Source: Chlamydia pneumoniae TW-183
GTDB taxonomy: Bacteria > Chlamydiota > Chlamydiia > Chlamydiales > Chlamydiaceae
Reading direction: 5' to 3'
Assembly (NCBI RefSeq): GCF_000007205.1
Contig: NC_005043.1
Location: 992,001 to 1,056,000 of the forward strand
DNA length: 64,000 nucleotides
A model generated the notes under the pieces. That model did not search any database and was not told the origin of the DNA. It saw only the letters and a list, made by a program, of their open reading frames with translations. Positions 49,452 through 57,663 of the stretch are shown here, one piece after another; position 1 is the stretch's first letter; every line of letters begins with the position of its first letter. A program made the translations under genes and the position numbers.

Positions 49452-51113
49452 ATGGATAATTCAGACAACAGCTTTCATACTTTGGAAACGGAGCAGGGAT
49501 CGTTTTTAAACGATGAATTAGCAGTCGAAGAAGTGGCGTCTACAGAAAGCACAGAAATTTCTGATGCGACATTATGTTTCGCTGATGAGATTCAAGAGCT
49601 CCCCTCCCCAGAAAAGAAAGTTGCTTTTATCTTGAATAAGATGAGGGAAGCCTTAACAGGATCATCTCAAGGCTCAGACTTAAGGTTGTTTTGGGATTTA
49701 AGGAAGCAATGCCTCCCCTTATTTAATGAAATCGAAGATACCGCGAAACGGGCAGATCATTGGCGTTGTTATATCGAGTTGACTAAGGAAGGCCGTCATC
49801 TCAAGGGTCTTCAGGATGAAGAAGGGTCTTTTGTCGTTGGTCAGATTGATTTGGCAATCACATGTCTAGAAAAAGATATTCTTAAGTTCCAAGAAGGAAC
49901 AGAAGATAAAATTTTCAAAGATAGAGAAGATAATTTCTTAGAAAGCCAAGCTCTAGATAAACATCAGGCTTTTTATAAGCAGCATCATACCTCATTGCTA
50001 TGGTTAAGTAGTTTTTCTTCAAAAATCATAGATCTCCGCAAGGAACTGATAAATGTTGGGATGCGGATGCGGTTGAAGAGTAAATTTTTTCAACGTCTCT
50101 CTAATTTAGGAAATCAGGTGTTTCCTAAACGAAAGGAACTGATCGAAAAAGTAAGTCAAACATTTGCAGAAGATGTTGATGCATTTGTCGCTAAATATTT
50201 TATTGGATCCGATAAAGAAACATTGAAAAAAACGGTTTTTTTTTTAAGAAAAGAAATCAAAAACCTTCAACACGCAGCAAAAAGACTTTTTGTCTCATCG
50301 CATGTTTTTGCTGAAACACGATTGAAACTCAGTAAGTGCTGGGATCAGCTCAAGGGGATGGAAAAAGAAATTCGCCAAGAGCAAGGCCGCTTACGTGTTG
50401 TATCTGCTGAAAATTCAAAAGAAGTTCGCCAGATGTTAGCTGAGGTCTCTTCTCTTCTTATTGAGGGAAATGATCTGAGTAAAGTTCGTAAAGACTTGGA
50501 GGGCATTTCTAAGAAAATTCGAGCTCTTGATCTTACGCACGATGATGTCATCTCTTTGAAAAAAGAAATGCAACAATTATTTGATCAATTACGAGAGAAA
50601 CAAGACGCGGCAGAGCATTCCTATCAAGAGCAATTAGCTAAAGATAAACAAGTCAAGAAAGAAGCGGCTCGCTCTCTTGCTGAGCGCATCACAACATTCT
50701 CAAAAACTTGCTCCGAAGGGAACATTACTTCCGAATCTCGAGAAGAATGGCAGACATTGAAAGAGCTCTTAGGTAAAATGTCTTTTTTACCTCCTCCTGA
50801 AAAAATTTCTTTAGATAATCAACTCAATCTTGCTCTTCAAACTATTGTTAACTTCTTTGAAGAACAACTTCTCTCTTCTCCAGATTCTCGAGAAAAGCTT
50901 GTGAATATGCGCCAAGTATTGAAGCAAAGACGAGAGCGTCGTCAAGAACTTAAAGATAAATTAGAGCAGGACAAAAAATTATTAGGGTCTTCAGGATTAG
51001 ATTTTGATCGGGCCATGCAGTATAGTGCTCTAGTTGAAGAAGACAAGCGTGCTCTTGAAGAATTGGATGCAAGTATTTTAGAATTGAAGCAACAGATTCA
51101 GCAATTGCTATGA
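49452..51113 (+). CDS. Coiled-coil protein (CT768 homolog), function unknown
   Basis: A 553-residue, highly charged protein without signal peptide or membrane span. An acidic N-terminal 60 residues is followed by long predicted coiled-coil stretches, for example near 280-330 (KLSKCWDQLKGMEKEIRQEQ), 370-420 and 480-553 (VLKQRRERRQELKDKLEQD). It resembles structural or effector-type coiled-coil proteins, but no specific domain is recognised. The C. trachomatis equivalent CT768 is a conserved protein of unknown role. Its stop overlaps the start of the HAD pseudogene by four bases (ATGA). Confidence 0.85.
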   Translation: MDNSDNSFHTLETEQGSFLNDELAVEEVASTESTEISDATLCFADEIQELPSPEKKVAFILNKMREALTGSSQGSDLRLFWDLRKQCLPLFNEIEDTAKRADHWRCYIELTKEGRHLKGLQDEEGSFVVGQIDLAITCLEKDILKFQEGTEDKIFKDREDNFLESQALDKHQAFYKQHHTSLLWLSSFSSKIIDLRKELINVGMRMRLKSKFFQRLSNLGNQVFPKRKELIEKVSQTFAEDVDAFVAKYFIGSDKETLKKTVFFLRKEIKNLQHAAKRLFVSSHVFAETRLKLSKCWDQLKGMEKEIRQEQGRLRVVSAENSKEVRQMLAEVSSLLIEGNDLSKVRKDLEGISKKIRALDLTHDDVISLKKEMQQLFDQLREKQDAAEHSYQEQLAKDKQVKKEAARSLAERITTFSKTCSEGNITSESREEWQTLKELLGKMSFLPPPEKISLDNQLNLALQTIVNFFEEQLLSSPDSREKLVNMRQVLKQRRERRQELKDKLEQDKKLLGSSGLDFDRAMQYSALVEEDKRALEELDASILELKQQIQQLL

Positions 51114-51298
51114 GAAGAAACTGTATATATGCTTTTGATTTAGACGGAACCTTATTGAAGGGGAATAGCAGCTGGAGTTTTTATTGCTACGGCTTACTTC
51201 AAGGTTTGTTTTCCTATAAAACGTTGCCCCCCTGCATTTACCGCTTTTTTAGATTTAAGTTTTTTTTTGGGATCTTCCATCCTTCTATTATTCGATAG
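51110..51298 (+). CDS. HAD phosphatase fragment 1 (motif I)
   Basis: A 62-codon frame starting ATGAGAAGAAACTG with the nucleophile motif DLDGTLL and a following aromatic cap segment. It ends IIR at a stop created by the frameshift. Too short to fold as a HAD enzyme; part of the 51110-51750 unit. Confidence 0.5.
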   Translation: MRRNCIYAFDLDGTLLKGNSSWSFYCYGLLQGLFSYKTLPPCIYRFFRFKFFFGIFHPSIIR

Positions 51299-51348
51299 TA
51301 ACTCGTCTACTCTCTTCTGTTCCCTGTGATGATCTTTATGAAGTTGCC

Positions 51349-51750
51349 TTGAATTTTGTATCGACTCTGACCGGCTCCGATTTTTATGCTCCTGTTTTAG
51401 AAAAACTAGAAGAAGCTTTTGCAGATACCACAGGACAGGTGATCCTTTTTTCTTCTTCTCCAGACTTTATTGTCCACCCCATAGCGCAGCAACTCGGGAT
51501 TAGTTCTTGGTATGCGTCGTGTTATCGCGATCAGTCTGCAGAACAGACGATCTATAAAAAATGTCTTACAGGGGATAAAAAAGCGCAAATTTTGAGTTAT
51601 ATTAAAAAAATTAATCAAGCAAGAAGCCATACCTTCTCCGACCATATTTTAGATCTTCCTTTTCTTATGCTGGGAGAAGAGAAAACCGTCGTTCGCCCTC
51701 AGGGACGACTCAAGAAAATGGCAAAAAAATATTACTGGAATATCGTTTAA
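51349..51750 (+). CDS. HAD phosphatase fragment 2 (motifs II-IV)
   Basis: A 133-codon frame with HAD motifs II, III and IV but no motif I. Coding character extends upstream to 51259 (CDDLYEVALNFVS), so the TTG at 51349 is unlikely to be a natural start. Part of the 51110-51750 unit. Confidence 0.5.
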   Translation: MNFVSTLTGSDFYAPVLEKLEEAFADTTGQVILFSSSPDFIVHPIAQQLGISSWYASCYRDQSAEQTIYKKCLTGDKKAQILSYIKKINQARSHTFSDHILDLPFLMLGEEKTVVRPQGRLKKMAKKYYWNIV

Positions 51751-51810
51751 TTCCATTTAAAAAAAAGCTCGACCTTATCTTGGATAATCGAGTATCCTAA
51801 AGCTGGTTTT

Positions 51811-52170
51811 ATGGATTCATTTTGTTTTGATCTATTGAAAGTAGCTGCTAAAGCTATTGACGACAAAAAAGGGAATAATCTGGTTGTTCTAGATGTTAGA
51901 ACAATTTCGGAATTTACCGATTATTTTGTTTTTGTTGAAGGTAGTGTGAATGTGCATGTTAAGGCTTTAGCAAATACTATCGTAGAAGAGTTAAAAAAGC
52001 AGAAAGTTAGTCCTCTTCATGTGGAGGGGATAACGGATGGTAATTGGGTGGTGATAGATTACGGATTTATCGTCGTCCATGTATTTGTCTCTGAAATTCG
52101 TGGAAAATATCGTTTAGAAGAGCTATGGAAGGACGGATTTATTGTCACATCCAAGCTTTTAGCTTCTTAA
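51811..52170 (+). CDS. rsfS: Ribosomal silencing factor RsfS
   Basis: A 119-residue protein of the Iojap/YbeB/RsfS family with the signature VVLDVRTISEFTDYFVFVEG near 25-44 and WVVIDYGFIVVHVF near 80-93. RsfS binds ribosomal protein uL14 and blocks 30S-50S joining, silencing translation when nutrients are low. Length is normal. It precedes fabF by 16 bases. Confidence 0.95.
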   Translation: MDSFCFDLLKVAAKAIDDKKGNNLVVLDVRTISEFTDYFVFVEGSVNVHVKALANTIVEELKKQKVSPLHVEGITDGNWVVIDYGFIVVHVFVSEIRGKYRLEELWKDGFIVTSKLLAS

Positions 52171-52186
52171 TGGAGTAAGGGTCTAC

Positions 52187-53437
52187 ATGAGTAAAAAACG
52201 CGTAGTTGTTACAGGATTCGGTGTTGTATCTTGCCTCGGTAATGAAGTAGATACCTTTTACGATAATCTTCTTGCCGGTGTCAGCGGCGTACGGCCAATT
52301 ACATCCTTTCCTTGTGAGGATTATGCCACTCGTTTTGCCGGCTGGATCCCAGAATTCAATCCCGAGCCTTATGTAGATAAAAAGCAAGCACGTCGTGTCG
52401 ACCCCTTTATTACCTATGCCATGGTAGCTGCTAAGAAAGCGATCGCTATGTCACGTTGGGATAAAGACCATCTGCCTTCCGATCCCGTGCGTTGTGGAGT
52501 GATTGTCGGCTCTGGAATGGGTGGGCTCTCTACCCTAGACCAAGGGATGGAAAGACTCTTAGTTATTCATAAAAAATTATCTCCCTTCTTTATTCCTTAT
52601 ATCATTACAAATATGGCCCCAGCACTTATTGCTATGGACTTTGGTTTGATGGGCCCCAATTATTCTATATCAACTGCATGTGCTACAGGAAATTATTGTA
52701 TTGATGCCGCCTACCAACATTTAGTATCTGGGCGCGCTGATATGATCATCTGTGGTGGTACGGAAGCTGCAGTGAACCGTATTGGTTTAGAGGGTTTTAT
52801 TGCTAATCGTGCTCTCTCTGAGAGAAACGATGCTCCAGATCAAGCTTCACGTCCTTGGGATAGAGATCGTGATGGCTTTGTCTTAGGAGAAGGAGCAGGA
52901 ATTCTTGTTTTAGAAACCCTAGAGAGTGCTCTACGTCGCGATGCTCCTATTTTTGCTGAGATGTTAGGAAGCTATGTTACATGCGATGCCTTCCATATTA
53001 CCGCTCCTAGAGATGACGGTGAGGGGATTACTGCATGCGTGCTTGGTGCTTTAAATTCCGCAGGAATTCCTAAAGAACGTGTCAACTATGTGAATGCTCA
53101 CGGAACGTCGACTCCATTAGGGGATCTTTCTGAAGTTCTAGCTGTTAAAAAGGCTTTTGGCTCCCATGTACGAAATCTCCGCATGAACTCCACTAAATCA
53201 TTGATAGGGCATTGTCTTGGAGCTGCTGGAGGTGTTGAAGCCGTCGTTGCAATTCAAGCTATCCTTACGGGAAAGCTTCATCCTACGATTAATTTGGATA
53301 ACCCTATCGCAGAAATTGAAGACTTTGATGTAGTTGCAAATAAAGCTCAAGACTGGGATATTGATGTAGCGATGTCCAACTCATTTGGTTTTGGTGGACA
53401 TAATTCAACGATATTATTCTCGAGGTATGTACCCTAG
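52187..53437 (+). CDS. fabF: 3-oxoacyl-[ACP] synthase II FabF
   Basis: A 416-residue condensing enzyme. It starts [20 protein letters not shown], the catalytic Cys lies in [15 protein letters not shown] near 164, the first His in [12 protein letters not shown] near 304, the KS Lys in [16 protein letters not shown] near 335 (second His within GHCLG), and the end is [10 protein letters not shown]. It extends acyl-ACP in type II fatty acid synthesis. It sits between rsfS and the Nudix gene, with which it is nearly contiguous (two bases). Confidence 0.97.
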   Translation: MSKKRVVVTGFGVVSCLGNEVDTFYDNLLAGVSGVRPITSFPCEDYATRFAGWIPEFNPEPYVDKKQARRVDPFITYAMVAAKKAIAMSRWDKDHLPSDPVRCGVIVGSGMGGLSTLDQGMERLLVIHKKLSPFFIPYIITNMAPALIAMDFGLMGPNYSISTACATGNYCIDAAYQHLVSGRADMIICGGTEAAVNRIGLEGFIANRALSERNDAPDQASRPWDRDRDGFVLGEGAGILVLETLESALRRDAPIFAEMLGSYVTCDAFHITAPRDDGEGITACVLGALNSAGIPKERVNYVNAHGTSTPLGDLSEVLAVKKAFGSHVRNLRMNSTKSLIGHCLGAAGGVEAVVAIQAILTGKLHPTINLDNPIAEIEDFDVVANKAQDWDIDVAMSNSFGFGGHNSTILFSRYVP

Positions 53438-53439
53438 TT

Positions 53440-53892
53440 ATGATGAAGACAAAATATGAGTATTCTTTTGGTGTTATTCCTATAAAATTTTTTGGCACCC
53501 CCGATAAGAACACATTAAAAGCTTGTTTTATTTGCCATACTCGAGGAAAACATTGGGGATTCCCTAAAGGGCATTCTGAAGATAAGGAAGGTCCTCAAGA
53601 GGCTGCAGAGAGAGAATTGGTAGAAGAAACCGGACTAAGTGTTGTTAATTTCTTCCCTAAAGTTCTTATCGAACAGTATTCGTTTAATAATGAAGAACAA
53701 GTCTTCGTTCGCAAAGAAGTCACCTATTTTCTTGCTGAAGTTCGTGGTGACATCCATGCAGATCCTATGGAAATTTGCGATAGTCAATGGTTATCTTTGC
53801 AAGAAGGACTCCGCTTATTAAGTTTTCCTGAGCTACGAGATCTTACCGTAGAAGCAGATAAATTTATTAATAACTATCTTTTCTCTTCTTGA
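53440..53892 (+). CDS. Nudix hydrolase, Ap4A-hydrolase-like
   Basis: A 150-residue protein with a complete Nudix box: G, five residues, E, seven residues, RELVEETGL near residues 45-67 (starting GHSEDKEG). The preceding [10 protein letters not shown] is the usual substrate-side strand. The C. trachomatis equivalent CT771 has been described as an Ap4A-type Nudix hydrolase, and the shared position suggests the same role here. It could instead clean other nucleoside diphosphate derivatives. It starts two bases after fabF and converges on ppa. Confidence 0.9.
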   Translation: MMKTKYEYSFGVIPIKFFGTPDKNTLKACFICHTRGKHWGFPKGHSEDKEGPQEAAERELVEETGLSVVNFFPKVLIEQYSFNNEEQVFVRKEVTYFLAEVRGDIHADPMEICDSQWLSLQEGLRLLSFPELRDLTVEADKFINNYLFSS

Positions 53893-53897
53893 TTTTC

Positions 53898-53920
53898 AAG
53901 GAGAGGGAACCCCTCTCCTT
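53898..53920. terminator. Hairpin between nudix and ppa ends
   Basis: A perfect 10-bp stem, arms AAGGAGAGGG (53898-53907) and CCCTCTCCTT (53911-53920), 3-base loop, 6 bases after the Nudix stop and 6 before the ppa stop. No long U-tract on either side, so termination is inferred from position. Confidence 0.6.
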
Positions 53921-53925
53921 AGACA

Positions 53926-54573
53926 TTAATTCACTTCAGCAGTGTCTCCAATATAGGATAAGTAATCCTCGTGAGCGAGCTGTATCACCTTTTGTGCTTC
54001 CTTCTTCCCGTAAATCCCCACGATTTCAATTTTTGCAGGGCTACCTTTAATTAAATGATTGGGAGTCGCTTTATATGTTAGGAAATAGTGTTGGATCATA
54101 TCTAATACTGTGCCTGGACAGTCTGAAATATCTTCGATCTCAGCAAAGACTAAATCGTCCTCTAAAACAGCAATAATCTTATCATCAGCTTCTCCAGAAT
54201 CAATGATGCGAAGACCTCCTATAGGACGTGCTTGAAGTAAAATATTTCCATGATGGATATTTTTTTCTGTAAGAACACAGACATCCAGAGGGTCTTTATC
54301 ACCTTGGATTCCTTCGCGACGTGTTTGTTCCCCGCTATAGTTCCCAGAAGCAGTGCCACAGTATGTTTGAGGCAGTAAACCATAAAGGCAGGGACAAAAG
54401 TTAGAAAATTTTTGAGGTCTGTCTACTTTGAGCAAGCCTGTAGCCTTGTCTAATTCAAATTTTACAGAGTCATAAGGAGTAATTTCTATATAACAACACA
54501 GGGACTCATAATTATCCTGGGTTAATGTAGGGCTGTGCCAAGGATGTGCAACATATAATGGTTTTTTAGACAT
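53926..54573 (-). CDS. ppa: Inorganic pyrophosphatase, family I
   Basis: A 215-residue family I pyrophosphatase. The metal-binding signature [11 protein letters not shown] lies near residue 90 and [11 protein letters not shown] near 130. The protein is somewhat longer than E. coli Ppa (176), with a longer N-terminal strand ([13 protein letters not shown]). It hydrolyses pyrophosphate to drive biosynthesis. Divergent from ldh, convergent with the Nudix gene. Confidence 0.95.
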
Positions 54574-54669
54574 AAGTAACTCTCAATATAAAATTTCCTA
54601 TACAATCGGGTTTAGTGAATTTAGACTAACACGGAGAAAGTTTTAAGAGAAGTGTCTGCTCAGGCCTAA

Positions 54670-54698
54670 TTGACTTTTAATTAAAAGTAGTCAATAAT
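54670..54698 (+). promoter_or_regulatory. Promoter of ldh with a palindromic spacer
   Basis: A good sigma66-type promoter: TTGACT (54670-54675), a 17-base spacer and AATAAT (54693-54698), 30 bases before the ldh ATG. The spacer holds the palindrome CTTTTAATTAAAAG, and TTGAC is repeated inverted as GTCAA further on. A repressor site in the spacer is possible. Confidence 0.55.
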
Positions 54699-54727
54699 TT
54701 TATTTTCTAATTAAACCTCACTAATTT

Positions 54728-55783
54728 ATGAAATACTCACTGAACTTTAAAGAGATCAAAATAGATGATTATGAGCGTGTTATTGAAGTCACATGTTCAA
54801 AAGTTCGTCTTCATGCAATTATTGCTATTCATCAAACGGCAGTAGGACCCGCCTTAGGTGGAGTGCGAGCCTCTCTATATTCTTCTTTTGAGGATGCGTG
54901 CACAGACGCTCTTCGCTTGGCTCGGGGGATGACCTACAAGGCAATCATTAGTAATACAGGAACAGGCGGGGGGAAAAGTGTTATTATTCTTCCCCAGGAT
55001 GCTCCTTCCCTCACTGAAGACATGCTGAGGGCTTTTGGCCAGGCTGTGAATGCTTTAGAGGGGACCTACATCTGTGCTGAAGATCTTGGTGTATCTATAA
55101 ATGATATTTCTATCGTTGCTGAAGAAACTCCTTATGTGTGTGGGATCGCTGATGTTAGTGGAGATCCTTCTATATACACCGCACATGGCGGATTTTTATG
55201 CATAAAAGAAACCGCTAAGTATCTTTGGGGATCTTCCTCTCTTAGAGGGAAAAAAATTGCGATTCAGGGAATAGGCTCTGTAGGACGACGTCTATTACAA
55301 TCGTTGTTTTTTGAAGGCGCCGAACTTTATGTTGCTGATGTTTTAGAAAGAGCCGTTCAGGATGCTGCAAGGCTCTATGGGGCTACGATTGTTCCTACAG
55401 AAGAGATTCATGCATTGGAATGTGATATTTTCTCTCCTTGTGCTCGTGGGAACGTGATTCGTAAAGATAATCTTGCAGATTTAAATTGTAAGGCGATTGT
55501 AGGTGTCGCAAATAACCAACTTGAAGATAGCTCAGCTGGAATGATGCTCCACGAACGGGGAATTCTTTATGGTCCCGACTATTTAGTGAATGCTGGGGGA
55601 TTGCTTAATGTGGCCGCAGCAATAGAAGGAAGAGTCTATGCTCCTAAAGAAGTGCTTCTTAAAGTAGAAGAGCTTCCTATAGTTCTAAGTAAGCTATACA
55701 ATCAAAGTAAAACTACAGGAAAAGACCTTGTAGCTTTATCAGATTCCTTCGTGGAAGACAAGCTCTTGGCCTATACGTCATAG
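54728..55783 (+). CDS. ldh: Leucine dehydrogenase-type amino acid dehydrogenase
   Basis: A 351-residue Glu/Leu/Phe/Val dehydrogenase family protein. The catalytic Lys lies in MTYKAIISNTGTGGGKSVII near 64-83 (second Lys in the GGGK loop), EDLGVSINDI near 118 holds the catalytic Asp, and the NAD site is IAIQGIGSVGRRLLQ near 179. Length matches leucine dehydrogenases (about 350-365), well short of glutamate dehydrogenase. It deaminates a branched-chain amino acid to an oxo acid. Its end overlaps the convergent cysQ end by six bases. Substrate preference is inferred from length and family. Confidence 0.9.
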   Translation: MKYSLNFKEIKIDDYERVIEVTCSKVRLHAIIAIHQTAVGPALGGVRASLYSSFEDACTDALRLARGMTYKAIISNTGTGGGKSVIILPQDAPSLTEDMLRAFGQAVNALEGTYICAEDLGVSINDISIVAEETPYVCGIADVSGDPSIYTAHGGFLCIKETAKYLWGSSSLRGKKIAIQGIGSVGRRLLQSLFFEGAELYVADVLERAVQDAARLYGATIVPTEEIHALECDIFSPCARGNVIRKDNLADLNCKAIVGVANNQLEDSSAGMMLHERGILYGPDYLVNAGGLLNVAAAIEGRVYAPKEVLLKVEELPIVLSKLYNQSKTTGKDLVALSDSFVEDKLLAYTS

Positions 55784-56755
55784 AGCAATAAGCTTATCCG
55801 TGGGGACAACATTGAGTTGGTTTTGTAACGCTGCTAATGTTGTCTCATGGGTTTCCTGGTCTCCAGAAGCAAGAATCACTGCGTGATTATTTAAGACCAA
55901 ACTTTCTTTTCTATATTCTAAAGGGGCTCCTAAAGCATCCGTGACTCTACCCCCAGCTTCTTCAACGAGGAAGGCTCCAGGTACGTGATCCCAAGCACGA
56001 GCGGGAGAATCAATAAAAGGGTAGCGAATGAAAAAATCTACGGCGCCTTCAGCAACTAAAGCATACTTATATTGGCTTTCTACACGACGAGGACTCGGAG
56101 TGTTGGGGAGACCCAGGCTTAGCTTACGTGTTGCATGATGCTGTTGATTCAATGCAGCTAACGAAGCCTCACAGAATTGTTTTGTTTGTTTTCTATCAGC
56201 ATAAACAAAGCGTCTATCTAGATTTTGAGAATGAACAATAGAAAGACCATGACCTTTAGCTGCTGAATATAGTTTAAATGTCTGATTATAGGCAGGGCAT
56301 GCCATGACCGACAAAATCGGTCGATACTCATAAATTAGTGATATAGCAACGGCAAAAGCACGATGTCTGATAAAACCTGCAGTACCATCAATAGGGTCGA
56401 CAAGCCAAAATAAAGAAGTCGGAGATGGAGGAGGGACCAGGGTAGAAATTAAGTCATCTCTTGAGACTGAAGAAGTTAACAGGCGTGTAAATTTTAAGAT
56501 TTCAGGGATTTTTTCGTTGTCTTGATCAGGATATAGAGTTTCTTCTCCAATAAAAGGAATATTGGGAAAGGCTTTTGCAAGCTGTTGTTTTAGATAATAT
56601 TGACTGCCGTAATCAGCAGCGGTGATAAAAGAACCATCGGATTTTTCCCAAAAAGGAACCAAACGGTGCTCGCTTCGATAGTTTAGTAGTTGTGTAGTGA
56701 TTTCCGTAACTACAGACTCAACGATGTTCTGATAGTTAGGCAACTCGGAGTGCAT
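55778..56755 (-). CDS. cysQ: Inositol monophosphatase-family phosphatase (CysQ-like)
   Basis: A 325-residue protein of the lithium-sensitive phosphatase family. Metal motifs are visible: GEET near 73, WLVDPIDGTAGFI near 119 (DPIDGT) and AWDHVPGAFLVEEAGGRVTD near 257. CysQ removes the 3' phosphate of PAP. Chlamydiae lack sulfate assimilation, so the substrate may be PAP from ACP synthase or another compound. Longer than E. coli CysQ (246), closer to the plant/yeast Hal2 size. Confidence 0.87.
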   Translation of the reverse strand: MHSELPNYQNIVESVVTEITTQLLNYRSEHRLVPFWEKSDGSFITAADYGSQYYLKQQLAKAFPNIPFIGEETLYPDQDNEKIPEILKFTRLLTSSVSRDDLISTLVPPPSPTSLFWLVDPIDGTAGFIRHRAFAVAISLIYEYRPILSVMACPAYNQTFKLYSAAKGHGLSIVHSQNLDRRFVYADRKQTKQFCEASLAALNQQHHATRKLSLGLPNTPSPRRVESQYKYALVAEGAVDFFIRYPFIDSPARAWDHVPGAFLVEEAGGRVTDALGAPLEYRKESLVLNNHAVILASGDQETHETTLAALQNQLNVVPTDKLIAL

Positions 56756-56822
56756 AGAATTTTCCTCAAGTATCTAGATAAGAATGTTAGCAAAAGTTAG
56801 GATTATGTTAAACTTCGGGAGT

Positions 56823-56848
56823 AGCACTATAATAGATAGCATAGTGCT
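56823..56848. promoter_or_regulatory. Inverted repeat over a TATAAT box between cysQ and plsC
   Basis: AGCACTAT (56823-56830) and ATAGTGCT (56841-56848) form a perfect 8-bp inverted repeat with a 10-base centre. A TATAAT box (56828-56833) starts within the left arm; the matching -35 is weak. This is a likely plsC-operon promoter with an operator-like site. Confidence 0.5.
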
Positions 56849-56884
56849 TACAAAAAATTCTTTTTCCCTAAGTAAGGGGAACTT

Positions 56885-57646
56885 ATGCTAATCAAGCTAT
56901 GGCGAGCTACTTATGAAGGGATGTATACATTTCTTGTGGGTGCGTTGCTAAAGTTGCGCTACCGTATGCAAGTTGAAGGGTGGGACACCTTAAACATAAA
57001 TCCTAAGCAGGGGTGTTTGTTTCTTGCCAATCACGTTGCAGAAGTGGACCCTATTATCTTAGAATATCTATTTTGGAGTCGATTCCATGTTCGTCCCATG
57101 GCGGTCGAGTATTTGTTTCATAGTCGCGTTGTTCAATGGTTTTTAAATTCTGTAAGATCCATTCCTATCCCTCAACTTGTTCCCGGTAAAGAGAGTAAGC
57201 GCTCTTTAGAACGTATGAACGTATGTTATGAAGAAGCCTCACGAGCTTTAAATAGAGGGGAAAGCCTCCTTCTTTATCCTTCAGGAAGGTTATCGAGAAC
57301 AGGGAAAGAGGAAATCGTTAATCAGTATTCTGCTTATGTGTTATTACATAGAGTTATGGAATGCAACGTGGTTTTAGTCAGAGTTTCAGGCTTATGGGGG
57401 AGTGCGTTTTCGCGCTATAAGCAGAACTCTACACCTAAGTTAGGCCCTGCGTTTAAAGAAGCTTTTCGAGCTTTACTGCGTCGTGGGATTTTTTTTATGC
57501 CTAAAAGGTTTGTAAAAATTACTCTATGTCAAGTAGATCATCTTTTTTTAAAGCAATTTCCAACAAAACAAGACCTAAATACTTTTTTGGCTTCTTGGTT
57601 TAATCAAGGAGATGACAATTTGCCCATAGAAGTTCCTTACGCATAA
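56885..57646 (+). CDS. plsC: 1-acylglycerol-3-phosphate acyltransferase-family protein (PlsC-like)
   Basis: A 253-residue acyltransferase. The HX4D catalytic motif is NHVAEVDP near 50-57, and LLYPSGRLSR near 132-141 stands where EGTRS-like motif III lies. A hydrophobic segment near 10-25 may associate with membrane. In E. coli the bifunctional Aas fuses such an acyltransferase with an acyl-ACP synthetase; here the partner gene follows 17 bases on. It should acylate (lyso)phospholipid or glycerol phosphate with host-derived or new acyl groups. AAGGGG lies 4 bases before the ATG. Confidence 0.9.
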   Translation: MLIKLWRATYEGMYTFLVGALLKLRYRMQVEGWDTLNINPKQGCLFLANHVAEVDPIILEYLFWSRFHVRPMAVEYLFHSRVVQWFLNSVRSIPIPQLVPGKESKRSLERMNVCYEEASRALNRGESLLLYPSGRLSRTGKEEIVNQYSAYVLLHRVMECNVVLVRVSGLWGSAFSRYKQNSTPKLGPAFKEAFRALLRRGIFFMPKRFVKITLCQVDHLFLKQFPTKQDLNTFLASWFNQGDDNLPIEVPYA

Positions 57647-57663
57647 CGAGGAAGTTACGACGT

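Larger units (their letters stand above)
51110..51750 (+). pseudogene. HAD-family phosphatase gene with a frameshift
   Basis: Two frames together make one HAD hydrolase of about 213 residues. The first (51110-51298, 62 aa) carries motif I FDLDGTLLKGNS near residue 10. The second is open from 51259, with a nominal TTG start at 51349; it carries motif II (VILFSSSPDF), motif III Lys (TGDKKAQI) and motif IV (FSDHILDLPFLM). Neither half can be active alone. The shift, one base lost or two gained, lies between about 51260 and 51298; a T9 run at 51260-51268 is the obvious slippage site. The first start overlaps the upstream stop by four bases, so the gene was once translationally coupled to the coiled-coil gene. 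Recent decay, phase variation or sequencing error are all possible. Confidence 0.8.
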
